From NCBI GenBank assembly GCA_030614945.1, contig JAUXAH010000077.1, forward strand, positions 1 through 8,019: a DNA stretch of 8,019 nucleotides. Reading direction: 5' to 3'. Positions 1 to 7,119 of this stretch are shown piece after piece. The notes under the pieces are model-generated. The model saw nothing but the letters and a program-made list of their open reading frames with translations. It made no database searches and was not told the origin of the DNA. Each line of letters begins with the position of its first letter. Within the stretch, counting starts at the first letter, position 1. The translations under genes were made by a program, and so were the position numbers. Source of the stretch: Phycisphaerae bacterium (GTDB taxonomy: Bacteria > Planctomycetota > Phycisphaerae > Sedimentisphaerales > SG8-4).

Positions 1-1065
1 ACGGAAAAGTTAAACTATTACTTACCGCCGGAGTTGATTGCCCAGCAGCCGACCGACATTCGAAGCAGCTCACGACTGCTGGTTTTTAATCGCTCCAGCG
101 GTGAGCTTATCGACAGCCGATTTAGCAGCATCGGCGATTTCTTATCGCCGGGCGACTGCCTTGTGCTTAACGATACGAAAGTTTTGCAGGCCCGTTTCTT
201 CGCCCGACGCAGCACCGGAGCCAGACTCGAAGCATTATTTCTGGCCGAAAGCGAACCGGGAACCTGGCAAGTAATGTTAAAAGGCGCTCGTAAAGTAAAA
301 CCCGGCGACGAGCTCTATCTAAAAGACAAAGCAAAGAAGGATTTTTGCAGAGCAGTAGTGCTCGAAAAGGAGGGTGAGGGTAGATGCCAGCTGAAGATAG
401 ACACGGCCCTGAGCGGTTCCGATAAAATCGGGAGCGTCGATACTATCCTCGATAAAATCGGCTTTCCACCCCTGCCGCCATATATCAAGCGAGATGATGA
501 CCCGGCCGCAGCGGCAATAGATAAACTTCGCTACCAGACGGTCTATGCGCGGCATACCGGCGCGGTCGCGGCCCCGACGGCCGGCCTGCATTTTACAAAT
601 CAGCTAATCGAGCAGTTAAAACAACGCGGCATCCGCTTTGCATATATAACACTGCACGTAGGAACGGGGACATTCAAGCCGATAACCGCAGAAAATCTCG
701 AAGGCCACCAAATCCATCAGGAGCAATTCAGCATTGACGAGGAAAACGCCCGCATAATAAACACCGCAAAAAATAAGGGCAGCCGAATAATCGCCGTCGG
801 CACAACCTCGGCGCGGACCCTCGAGACAGCAGCCGCCGGCTCACAAGCCAAAGCCGCCGACGGCACAACGAGGCTTTTCATTAAGCCCGGCTATAAATTC
901 AAGATTATCGATGCGATGGTAACGAATTTTCATCTGCCCAAATCCACCCTCCTTGCACTGGTGGCGGCCTTCGCAGGCCTGGAAAATATCCTCGCCGCTT
1001 ACAGCCACGCCATCGAGCAGCGATACCGCTTCTACTCCTACGGCGACACAATGCTGATAATATGA
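1..1065 (+). CDS. queA: S-adenosylmethionine:tRNA ribosyltransferase-isomerase (5' end cut by window)
   Basis: QueA transfers and isomerises the ribosyl group of S-adenosylmethionine onto preQ1 at the wobble position of tRNA, giving epoxyqueuosine in the cytoplasm. The frame is open from base 1 and 354 residues are visible, close to the usual family length of about 340-356. A TTG at 34 could be read as a start, but the codons before it encode a family-like N-terminus (LNYYLPPELIAQ), so the real start lies just left of the window and only a few residues are missing. Numbering from base 1, conserved blocks are HTGAVAAPTAGLHF (185-198), GTGTFKP (221-227), VGTTSARTLE, NFHLPKST (309-316) and the C-terminal YGDTMLI. 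No other queuosine gene is in view. It is convergent with the sulfatase gene, 78 nt away. Identity is very secure. Confidence 0.96.
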   Translation, partial: TEKLNYYLPPELIAQQPTDIRSSSRLLVFNRSSGELIDSRFSSIGDFLSPGDCLVLNDTKVLQARFFARRSTGARLEALFLAESEPGTWQVMLKGARKVKPGDELYLKDKAKKDFCRAVVLEKEGEGRCQLKIDTALSGSDKIGSVDTILDKIGFPPLPPYIKRDDDPAAAAIDKLRYQTVYARHTGAVAAPTAGLHFTNQLIEQLKQRGIRFAYITLHVGTGTFKPITAENLEGHQIHQEQFSIDEENARIINTAKNKGSRIIAVGTTSARTLETAAAGSQAKAADGTTRLFIKPGYKFKIIDAMVTNFHLPKSTLLALVAAFAGLENILAAYSHAIEQRYRFYSYGDTMLII

Positions 1066-1066
1066 G

Positions 1067-1149
1067 AACTAAAAACTTAAAGCTAAGAACTAAAAACTGT
1101 CGAATTTAAAGTTCCGCAATTTTTAGTTTTGCGCTTTTCACTTTTAGTT
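1067..1149. terminator. Imperfect inverted repeat between convergent genes; possible bidirectional terminator
   Basis: Arms 1067-1096 and 1120-1149 are 30 nt each and match at 23 of 30 positions around a 23-nt loop. The octamer AACTAAAA occurs at 1067 and 1088, and its reverse complement TTTTAGTT at 1121 and 1142, so both pairs are 21 nt apart. Inside, AAAGC (1079-1083) pairs with GCTTT (1133-1137). The right arm contains the sulfatase stop codon (1144-1146). Lying between two convergent genes, with T-rich runs on both strands, it could stop transcription in both directions. The stem is AT-rich, unlike a classical GC-rich terminator, so it may instead be an intergenic repeat unit. Confidence 0.45.
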
Positions 1150-2760
1150 TTTTATGGGCCAGGGTCGCACACCGCAGCGCTTCGCCCAGCTTTTATACAT
1201 CACTTTTAGCTCTTCGACCTTTTGCGGATACTTCTCGGCTATGGTTTTTAGCTCCGTGCGGTCCGCTTGCAAATCATAAAGTTCCCAATCGCTTTTATGT
1301 TTTGCGACCAGCTTCCACCTGCCCTGCCGCACGGCCCGGTTGCCCTCATGCTCCCAGTATATGGCTTCGTGTCCCCGGCGTTTTTTGCCCCCGAATATCG
1401 GAAGAAGACTTTTCCCTTCCAGAGAGATAAGCTCACGCCCCTTGTAAGTTTTTGAGTACTCGATTCCCGCGATGTCAAGGCAGGTTGCCATAATGTCGAT
1501 AATATGGCCGGGCTGGTGAGTAATGCTGTTGCGCTTTTTAATCACCGCCGGCCAATAAGCAATCAAGGGCGTGGCGACGCCGCCTTCGTGGACCCAGTGT
1601 TTATACCGCCTGAACGGCGTATTGCTGGCATTCGCCCACGAAAGACCATAGCTCATATATGAATCCACGCCGCCGGGCGGCAGCCCGTTTTTTCGCCTGT
1701 CAAAACCTACAGGCCCACCCTCTGCACATCCGCCGTTATCGGAAAGGAACAGAACCAGCGTATTCTTTTCAGCCCCGATTCGTTTGATTTTGTCGAGCAC
1801 TTTGCCGATACCCCAATCCATTCGTTCAATCTGCGCCGCATACACAGCCATTTTCAAATCCATCAATTCCTTGTTCTTTTCATCAGCCCAGGCCCACGTC
1901 GCCACATCACGCGGCGTCATTTTCCATTTCTTGCTGACCAGCCCCATCTTTATCATTCGTTCGTGTCGTTCTTCGCGTAGCTTGTCCCATCCTTTCAGAT
2001 ATTTTCCTTTATACTTTGCGATGTCCTCAGGCCAGGCGTGCAACGGCCAATGCGGCGCCGTGTATGCAAGATAAAGAAAAAACGGTTCTTTTCTTCGCCC
2101 ATAAGTCTCGATGAACTTCACAGCGTTTTCGCTGAAAGCGTCGGTCATATAAAACTTTCCCGGCTTGGGAATAAAAGGTTTGTCTCCAATTGCCATAGTC
2201 CTTTTTACTCCCGCCGCCTTGGCTTTCGAAATATCAAAGTAATTTGCACCACCGCTAACTATGCCGTAATACTCATCGAAGCCCCGGTCAACCGGCCAAT
2301 GGGGACGTTTTTCGCCGACGTGCCATTTACCGGACATAAGTGTATTATAACCAGCCATTTTTAGAGCTTCCGCGATGGTAACGCACCGCTTATTCAAATA
2401 ACCCTGATAAGCTGGATACCCCCTGTTACCTGTCATGTGGCCGATTCCCGCCTGGTGCGGGTACAATCCGGTTAGCAGCGATGCTCGCGTTGGGCAGCAT
2501 CTCGCCGCATTATAAAATTGCGTGAAGCGAAGACCGCCGGCCGCAAGCCGGTCAAGATTCGGCGTGTTGACCTCACCACCGTAGCAGCCGATGTCAGAGT
2601 AACCCATATCATCAGCCATTATCAGAACTATGTTAGGCTGTTTCGCCGCTTTTTTGGACTTGCTGTCCGTTCCTGCCGGGTTGCCCATTGAAAAGGCACA
2701 GCCCGGCAACGTCACCGCCGCTCCGGATGCAACAAGCTTAATAAATTCCCGTCGGTTCAT
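1144..2760 (-). CDS. Lipoprotein sulfatase (arylsulfatase family, formylglycine type)
   Basis: This 538-residue enzyme of the alkaline-phosphatase-like superfamily should hydrolyse a sulfate ester outside the cytoplasm. The N-terminus MNRREFIK resembles a twin-arginine motif and is followed by a hydrophobic stretch and a lipobox ending LPGC (Cys21), so a membrane-anchored lipoprotein is likely. Metal ligands Asp50-Asp51 lie in NIVLIMADDMGYSD. The sulfatase signature CCPTRASLLTG starts at Cys88, the residue expected to become formylglycine. SGKWHVG (143-149), the PHW His at 237, SDNGG (Asp341, Asn342) and Lys387 complete the active-site set. The start is supported by GAGGTG at 2766-2771, five bases from the ATG. 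It is the last gene after the kinase and isomerase, 24 nt from the latter. Family is certain; the substrate cannot be read from sequence. The maturase that would make formylglycine is not in the window. Confidence 0.95.
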   Translation of the reverse strand: MNRREFIKLVASGAAVTLPGCAFSMGNPAGTDSKSKKAAKQPNIVLIMADDMGYSDIGCYGGEVNTPNLDRLAAGGLRFTQFYNAARCCPTRASLLTGLYPHQAGIGHMTGNRGYPAYQGYLNKRCVTIAEALKMAGYNTLMSGKWHVGEKRPHWPVDRGFDEYYGIVSGGANYFDISKAKAAGVKRTMAIGDKPFIPKPGKFYMTDAFSENAVKFIETYGRRKEPFFLYLAYTAPHWPLHAWPEDIAKYKGKYLKGWDKLREERHERMIKMGLVSKKWKMTPRDVATWAWADEKNKELMDLKMAVYAAQIERMDWGIGKVLDKIKRIGAEKNTLVLFLSDNGGCAEGGPVGFDRRKNGLPPGGVDSYMSYGLSWANASNTPFRRYKHWVHEGGVATPLIAYWPAVIKKRNSITHQPGHIIDIMATCLDIAGIEYSKTYKGRELISLEGKSLLPIFGGKKRRGHEAIYWEHEGNRAVRQGRWKLVAKHKSDWELYDLQADRTELKTIAEKYPQKVEELKVMYKSWAKRCGVRPWPIKN

Positions 2761-2784
2761 TTTTACACCTCACAAAATGGACCA

Positions 2785-3918
2785 TCACTTATACATTTCA
2801 TCGAAATAGCGCTGGGCGCTTACCACCGCGGCCCTCATCATATCTTCGGCTTTGGCAGTTTCTCGTTTGCCAAGCACTTTCAGCAGCCCAGCCGTATCCA
2901 GTTCTCGCGCAGCTTTTTCACACGCCTCCCAGCTCAGCACGCTTCTTACCACCCTGTCGATTCCCTGCTCTGCATTATCGTATGCCCGCGTTTGCATATC
3001 GTGGCCTTTCCACCGACCGTAGCCCGCCTGCTGAATAAGTCCCGCGATGGCAATATTCATACCGTTCACTCTCACCCCATGGTCTATGTCGTACTTCCCC
3101 GGCCCGCCGAGAATAATACCGTCGTTATATCCCTGGCTGTTCAGATGCATATGAACCATCGCATTGTCGTCCAGCTCTTCAACCGTATCTGCCACGTGGT
3201 CAAGCCCTATCATTTCTGAATGCCCGAACTCTTTATTGACACCTTTTTTATCTCTGGAGACCCCGAACTCCTCCTCAATTTTCCTCCAGAACAATAGTGC
3301 GCTTGCTACCGTCGGGATTAACATTGCCGGATGTCCCTCGTTCGGCTTCGGCTCAAACCCTATAAACAGCCCCCCGCCCTTCCCGCTTTCATATTTACAC
3401 AACCCGGCGATACTTTCCTTGAGATTCTGATACATCTGCCGGATACCGACACTGGCAAGGTCGTAGCCAAACGACCCGTTCCAGATTATAAGAGACGGTG
3501 CCTTCGCCGCATCCGAATGCCACGCTTTCTTCAAAGGCCCGTACGCAAGGTCAACAGTTTTTGTGCCTAATTCTTCAGCCGCCTTTCTCTCGTTAGGATC
3601 CAGCGACGCAACACCGCCGTACGCAAAGTGACAATGCGCACCAGGCGTTATCATCGCCAGATACAGCCCCGTATCCACCAGCACATCAGCCACCGCCGCC
3701 GCATTGTCGTCGTCGACCTCCGCGTCATAGTGCATCTCAATGCCTATCTCAACATTATTCGGCAGCCTCGGCTTGACCTTATCAGCCACCAGCTTTATCA
3801 TCTCCGGCGTCCCAAATTTACCGCCCCACTCCGGCCTCATATCCGCCGGCACAAACCCGCCCTTACCCGGATTAAACGTCCACCTGCATATACTGTGCAA
3901 AGATTTTTCAGCCGCCAT
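2785..3918 (-). CDS. xylA: Xylose isomerase-like TIM-barrel sugar isomerase
   Basis: A 377-residue cytoplasmic TIM-barrel protein of the xylose isomerase-like superfamily, expected to interconvert an aldose and a ketose with two divalent metals. Recognisable blocks are His63 in EMHYDAE (likely the ring-opening His), AHCHFAYGG (94-102), IIWNGSFG with Trp146, FEPKPNE (Glu189, Lys191), NKEFGHSEM (Glu230, His233), HMHLNSQ (256-262), YDIDHG (Asp277, Asp279) and GHDMQ (Asp307). In classical XylA the HMHLN block reads HIDLN, so a metal-binding Asp is His258 here, which recalls L-rhamnose isomerase. The Asp that partners the catalytic His is also not at the usual spacing. The start ATG is preceded by AAGGAG (3927-3932) eight bases away, inside the end of the kinase gene, which ends one base upstream. 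D-xylose is favoured by the kinase neighbour, but another aldose is possible; treat the symbol as provisional. Confidence 0.8.
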   Translation of the reverse strand: MAAEKSLHSICRWTFNPGKGGFVPADMRPEWGGKFGTPEMIKLVADKVKPRLPNNVEIGIEMHYDAEVDDDNAAAVADVLVDTGLYLAMITPGAHCHFAYGGVASLDPNERKAAEELGTKTVDLAYGPLKKAWHSDAAKAPSLIIWNGSFGYDLASVGIRQMYQNLKESIAGLCKYESGKGGGLFIGFEPKPNEGHPAMLIPTVASALLFWRKIEEEFGVSRDKKGVNKEFGHSEMIGLDHVADTVEELDDNAMVHMHLNSQGYNDGIILGGPGKYDIDHGVRVNGMNIAIAGLIQQAGYGRWKGHDMQTRAYDNAEQGIDRVVRSVLSWEACEKAARELDTAGLLKVLGKRETAKAEDMMRAAVVSAQRYFDEMYK

Positions 3919-3919
3919 T

Positions 3920-5416
3920 TTACCTGCTCCTTTTCAATTCATGTTTCAAAATGTTTTCCCATCTTTCATACGCCTCTTGATATGCTGCTTTTAATTTCTC
4001 ATTCGGCTCGATAGTCTTAACAGGCGACAGGCCAACAAAAGCATCCTCTTGGCCATTGTAAATACCCGCACCGATTCCCGCCCCCCTCGCAGCACCTTGC
4101 GAGCCGTCGGTATTGTACAGTTCCACCGTAGTTCCCGTTACAGTGGCAAAGGCCTCCCCAAATAACGGACTCAGGAACATATTCGCATTGCCTGCCCGAA
4201 CGGTTCGTGCCTCAACACCCGCCTGACGCATTATCCCAAGCCCGTAATTCAGCGCAAAAACTATTCCCTCTTGTGCTGCCCTCAACAGGTGTGCCCTCTT
4301 ATGTCTGTTGAAGTTCAGGCCATGAACGGATGCCCCGATGTCCTTATTTTCCAGCGTTCTTTCAGCTCCATTGCCGTAAGGCAGAACCACAACTCCATCA
4401 CTACCAACCGAAACCCCGCCCGCCAGCTCATTCATCTTATCGTAAGTAAGACTCCCACCGAAATTGTGTTTCAGCCAGCTGTTTAATATCCCCGTCCCAT
4501 TGAGACACAAAAGCACGCCATATCTTGGCTCCTCTGTACTGTAGTTGACGTGAACAAACGTATTCACTCTCGACTTGCCGTCGTAATCGCCCCTGTCACT
4601 GATACCGTAAACCACACCCGAAGTCCCTGCCGTAGCTGCCACTTCACCCGGATTCAAAACATTCAGGGATAATGCGTTATTCGGCTGGTCGCCGGCCCTA
4701 TATGATACCTTCGTACCGGCGCTCAATCCTAATTCCTCTGCTGCTTCTTTCTTCAGTTCTCCCTGAACCGAAAACGTCGGCACAACCTCCGCAATCAGCT
4801 CACTGCTTATACCGTAGTAATCAAGTATCGATTCAGCAAGACCATTCTGCTCGAAATCCCACATTATCCCTTCAGACAGACCTGATGGAGTCGTTCTTAT
4901 CTCGCCCGTCATCTTCATTGCGATATAATCACCCGGCAGCATTATTTTATGAATCCTCGAATAAACCTCCGGCTCATTTTCCATAACCCACTTCAATTTC
5001 GAGGCCGTAAAATTCCCCGGCAGATTGAGCAATCTCTCAAGGCACTTTTCTTTTCCGATATCCACCGCCGCCTGTTCCCCGATTTGCACCGCCCTGCTGT
5101 CGCACCAGATTATCGAAGGCCTCAAAACCTCTTTATTTTCATCCACGACAACCAGTCCGTGCATCTGGTAAGAAATCCCAATCGCCTCCACGTCGGCAGC
5201 TTCAAATTCCGCTTGCGCCTTAACCTTCTGCGTGGCCGATTTGACGTTGTCCCACCAGACAGCCGGTTCCTGTTCTGCCCAGCCCAACTTTTCTGCGATA
5301 ATCTCCAGCTCTTTCTCCGGCGATGTCGCCGCTGCCAGCACCTTACCCGTCTCAGCTTCCATCAACGTCGCTTTTATTGACGAGCTTCCGACATCATACC
5401 CTAACAAAAGCGCCAT
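3920..5416 (-). CDS. xylB: Xylulokinase-like FGGY-family carbohydrate kinase
   Basis: A 498-residue FGGY kinase of normal family length that probably phosphorylates D-xylulose with ATP to xylulose 5-phosphate, feeding the pentose phosphate pathway. The first domain carries the phosphate loop GYDVGSSSIKATL (Asp8), YQMHGLV (83-89), IWCDSRA (103-109), LPGDYIAMKMTGE (160-172) and SEGIMWDF. The catalytic Asp is probably Asp243 in RAGDQPNNALSLN. The second domain has ATAGTSGVVY (261-270) and RAGNANMFLSPLFGEAF (407-423) with TDGSQGAARGAGIGAG, resembling Bacteroidota-type xylulokinases more than the GGGAKS form of E. coli. AAGGGG lies about nine bases before the ATG. It is the first gene of the kinase-isomerase-sulfatase group; one base separates its TAA from the isomerase ATG, so translation is probably coupled. 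The substrate is inferred mainly from the isomerase next door; related FGGY sugars cannot be excluded. Confidence 0.88.
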   Translation of the reverse strand: MALLLGYDVGSSSIKATLMEAETGKVLAAATSPEKELEIIAEKLGWAEQEPAVWWDNVKSATQKVKAQAEFEAADVEAIGISYQMHGLVVVDENKEVLRPSIIWCDSRAVQIGEQAAVDIGKEKCLERLLNLPGNFTASKLKWVMENEPEVYSRIHKIMLPGDYIAMKMTGEIRTTPSGLSEGIMWDFEQNGLAESILDYYGISSELIAEVVPTFSVQGELKKEAAEELGLSAGTKVSYRAGDQPNNALSLNVLNPGEVAATAGTSGVVYGISDRGDYDGKSRVNTFVHVNYSTEEPRYGVLLCLNGTGILNSWLKHNFGGSLTYDKMNELAGGVSVGSDGVVVLPYGNGAERTLENKDIGASVHGLNFNRHKRAHLLRAAQEGIVFALNYGLGIMRQAGVEARTVRAGNANMFLSPLFGEAFATVTGTTVELYNTDGSQGAARGAGIGAGIYNGQEDAFVGLSPVKTIEPNEKLKAAYQEAYERWENILKHELKRSR

Positions 5417-5456
5417 TTACATATCCCCTTCATAATCTACTATTGAATCGACCCGA

Positions 5457-5484
5457 ATTATAACCATATCGCCTGAACCTACAA
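5457..5484 (-). promoter_or_regulatory. Candidate promoter of the kinase-isomerase-sulfatase operon
   Basis: On the minus strand a perfect TATAAT (5462-5457) follows TTGTAG (5484-5479) with a 16-base spacer. The -35 matches the consensus only in its first three bases. Transcription would start near 5450, about 34 bases before the kinase ATG at 5416. The site sits inside the possible gene remnant. There is no direct evidence of use, and planctomycete promoters often deviate from this consensus. Confidence 0.35.
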
Positions 5485-5560
5485 GATTTGTTTGGAAACT
5501 ACCTGAAATGCAGGCAAAGATAGCTGCCTCGTCGGCACAGCGGCCCAGCACGAAAATATC

Positions 5561-5610
5561 ATTGCGAACCGCCTCCCTGTTGTCATTGCGAGCGCAGCGA
5601 AGCAATCTCA
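5561..5610. repeat. Dispersed intergenic repeat-like element (CATTGCGAG...GAAGCAATCT type)
   Basis: The stretch 5584-5608 reads CATTGCGAGCG through CGAAGCAATCT, with ATTGC (5585-5589) mirrored by GCAAT (5602-5606). A partial second copy, ATTGCGAACC, begins at 5561. The same type of sequence is a familiar intergenic repeat in many unrelated bacterial genomes, usually in multiple copies. Only one and a fraction are in this window, so multiplicity here is assumed from that general knowledge. It lies between asnA and the sugar operon, at the apparent break of the possible gene remnant. Confidence 0.55.
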
Positions 5611-5645
5611 ATATCTAAAAACTTTCTGATGTTAGCTTACATTGC

Positions 5646-6776
5646 TCATTCTATGACATGGATGTTCTTCTTCCTGCACATATCCTTGAGTATTTTGGGC
5701 CAGACGGTGGCGCTGACCTCTCCGATATGCGCCTTTTTCAAGAGAAGCATAAAGGTACGCGACTGGCCAATCCCCCCGCCGATACTTAGCGGAATCTCGT
5801 TGTTTATAATGGCCTGGTGGTATGGCAGCTTAAGGAAATCAAGCTGGCCGCTAATCTCAAGCTGCTTCCTGAGCGTCTCGGCGTTGACGCGGATACCCAT
5901 AGATGTCAATTCGTGGCGGCGCTTTGTCACCGGGTTCCAGACAAGAATATCTCCGTTAAGACCATGCATTTCCCTGCCGTCCTCTGACGTTGTCTCGGTG
6001 ACCCAGTCATCGTAGTCAGCAGCCCTCATTTCGTGTGGGTAGCCGTCCTTGAGCACCCACCCTATCCCATAGATGAACATCGCGCCGAGCTCCTTCGCAA
6101 TTTCCGTCTCGCGCTGCTTGCGCGGCAGGTCGAGATACCTGTCAAGTATGTCTTCGGCGTGGATGAAGGTCAGCTTCTCCGGCAGGTCGGGATATTTATC
6201 CGTCCTCAACTGGCCAAACAGCTTTTGGACGTGCCTCTCAGCTCCCTTGAGGACCTTCCAGAGCTTCTCTACCACCTGCTTTAGGAACTGCAGGTTGCGC
6301 TGCTCTTTCGTTATCGCCAGCTCCCAGTCCCACTGGTCCACGTAGGCGCTGTGGTCGTGGTCAAGCCAGTAGTCCTTTCGGATGGCCCGCATGTCGGTGA
6401 GCAGACCTTCGCCCACCTCCATCCCGAACTGCTTCAGGGCCATGCGCTTCCACTTGGTTGCGGCCTGCACGACCTCGGCATCGATAGGATTTTTATCGTA
6501 GTCATTTGAGATATGGAACCCGATTGGCGTTCGCGAGCCATCACGGTCCAGCAGGTCGTTCACTCCGCTCTCAACATCTACTATCAGAGGAACAGTAACA
6601 CGAATCAGATTGAGTTCCTTGCACAGGTTCTCCTCGATGTAGTCTTTAACCGCATAGGTGGCATTCTGCGTTTCCTTTGCCGATAGCAGAGAGATATAAT
6701 CCGACGGCAGGGTTTTCTCCAGCTCCGCATAGTCACCAATACCAGGGCCGGCCAGGTCTGCTTTCTTATCGGTCAT
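5646..6776 (-). CDS. asnA: Aspartate--ammonia ligase (asparagine synthetase A)
   Basis: AsnA makes L-asparagine from L-aspartate, ammonia and ATP (releasing AMP and pyrophosphate) in the cytoplasm; it is related in fold to class II aspartyl-tRNA synthetases. Signature blocks in order are TKWKRMAL (107-114), VGEGLLTDMRAIR (121-133), SAYVDQWDWE (143-152), KELGAMFIYGIG (228-239), RAADYDDW (251-258), GLNGDILVWNPV (272-283), ELTSMGIRV (289-297) and IGGGIGQSR (332-340), followed by VWP. At 376 residues it exceeds the E. coli enzyme (330), mainly through an N-terminal extension of about 25 residues plus small insertions. CAGGAG (6785-6790), eight bases from the ATG, supports this start, so the extension is probably real. 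It is separated by 229 nt from the sugar operon and is probably a separate unit. Small dyads upstream (6810-6870) could be operator sites. Identity is very secure. Confidence 0.96.
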   Translation of the reverse strand: MTDKKADLAGPGIGDYAELEKTLPSDYISLLSAKETQNATYAVKDYIEENLCKELNLIRVTVPLIVDVESGVNDLLDRDGSRTPIGFHISNDYDKNPIDAEVVQAATKWKRMALKQFGMEVGEGLLTDMRAIRKDYWLDHDHSAYVDQWDWELAITKEQRNLQFLKQVVEKLWKVLKGAERHVQKLFGQLRTDKYPDLPEKLTFIHAEDILDRYLDLPRKQRETEIAKELGAMFIYGIGWVLKDGYPHEMRAADYDDWVTETTSEDGREMHGLNGDILVWNPVTKRRHELTSMGIRVNAETLRKQLEISGQLDFLKLPYHQAIINNEIPLSIGGGIGQSRTFMLLLKKAHIGEVSATVWPKILKDMCRKKNIHVIE

Positions 6777-6809
6777 TGTCTTTTCTCCTGAATGTTTTGT
6801 CGGTTATGC

Positions 6810-6870
6810 CGTACAATACGCATATTCACTTGTAAAGAGCTTTTACATTCTCAATTTTCGACAGTACTGT
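6810..6870 (-). promoter_or_regulatory. Cluster of short palindromes upstream of asnA
   Basis: Three dyads lie 34-94 bases before the asnA ATG: CGTACAATACG (6810-6820, arms of four), TGTAAA-N5-TTTACA (6831-6847, arms of six) and the perfect 10-bp palindrome ACAGTACTGT (6861-6870). Their position suits operator sites for a repressor or activator of asnA. No convincing -35/-10 pair was found on the minus strand here. The regulator is unknown, and short dyads in AT-rich DNA can arise by chance. Confidence 0.3.
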
Positions 6871-6913
6871 AGTAATTTCTCAACGTAAAATCAGCAAAAA
6901 AAACGGCTTCCGC

Positions 6914-6942
6914 AAAAAAGTTTCTTATGTATAGACTTTTTT
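6914..6942. other. Eight-base A/T hairpin
   Basis: AAAAAAGT (6914-6921) is perfectly mirrored by ACTTTTTT (6935-6942) around a 13-base loop. Either strand would form a weak stem. Its role is unclear; a terminator for transcripts entering from either side is possible but poorly supported because the stem is nearly all A-T pairs. Confidence 0.25.
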
Positions 6943-6997
6943 CGCTTTGATGCTACAATCTTGACACGAGCTATAGAAAAACTCATGAAAATCTGCT

Positions 6998-7119
6998 TTG
7001 CCACCGATGGAATAGAAAGCATAATGGACTCCTTTCCGATCATATTACCCTTGTCAGTAATAAGAATCGGTAGGAGTCTGCTTATTACGATAGTGTTTCT
7101 TCTATCCATCAGTCGGCAA
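6998..7119. repeat. Long interrupted palindrome (about 122 bp)
   Basis: Paired blocks occur in perfect mirror order. Left arm: TTGCC (6998-7002), GATGGA (7006-7011), TAGAA (7013-7017), GACTCCT (7027-7033), CCGAT (7036-7040), ATTAC (7044-7048). Right arm: GTAAT (7057-7061), ATCGG (7066-7070), AGGAGTC (7072-7078), TTCTATCCATC (7100-7110), GGCAA (7115-7119). This gives 33 base pairs with small bulges and one larger asymmetric loop on the right. It could be a decayed miniature inverted-repeat element, an RNA hairpin, or a remnant of an inverted duplication. No flanking target duplication was found. Confidence 0.55.

Larger units (their letters stand above)
5417..5611 (-). pseudogene. Possible 3' remnant of a lost gene, fused to a repeat
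   Basis: A 64-codon open frame ends in TAA directly against the ATG of the kinase gene. Its first third (MRLLRCARNDNREAVRND) is just a translation of the dispersed-repeat-like sequence at 5581-5610. The remaining 45 or so residues, from about FVLGRCADEAAIF to IVDYEGDM, look like the C-terminus of a genuine protein and use GC-ending codons like the neighbours. The junction suggests that the 5' part of an operon gene was deleted, leaving its tail abutting the kinase gene. I do not recognise the family. It may equally be an untranslated open frame by chance, since it is short and has only a TTG or an inner codon to start from. Confidence 0.3.

Noticed and set aside
34..36. TTG at 34 as the queA start
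   Set aside because: The eleven codons before it encode conserved QueA N-terminal residues in the same frame, so the gene begins upstream of the window.
3628..4014. 128-codon forward open frame opposite the isomerase and kinase genes
   Set aside because: It is antisense to two well-supported genes and its Arg/His-rich translation is typical of a shadow frame.
6891..7109. 72-codon minus-strand open frame as a gene
   Set aside because: It lies mostly on the long palindrome and A/T hairpin, has no good ribosome site and a low-complexity basic translation without family resemblance.
6998..7119. Integron attC site
   Set aside because: Length and palindromy fit, but the expected GTTRRRY and RYYYAAC core sites are not at the ends, and no cassette or integrase is seen.
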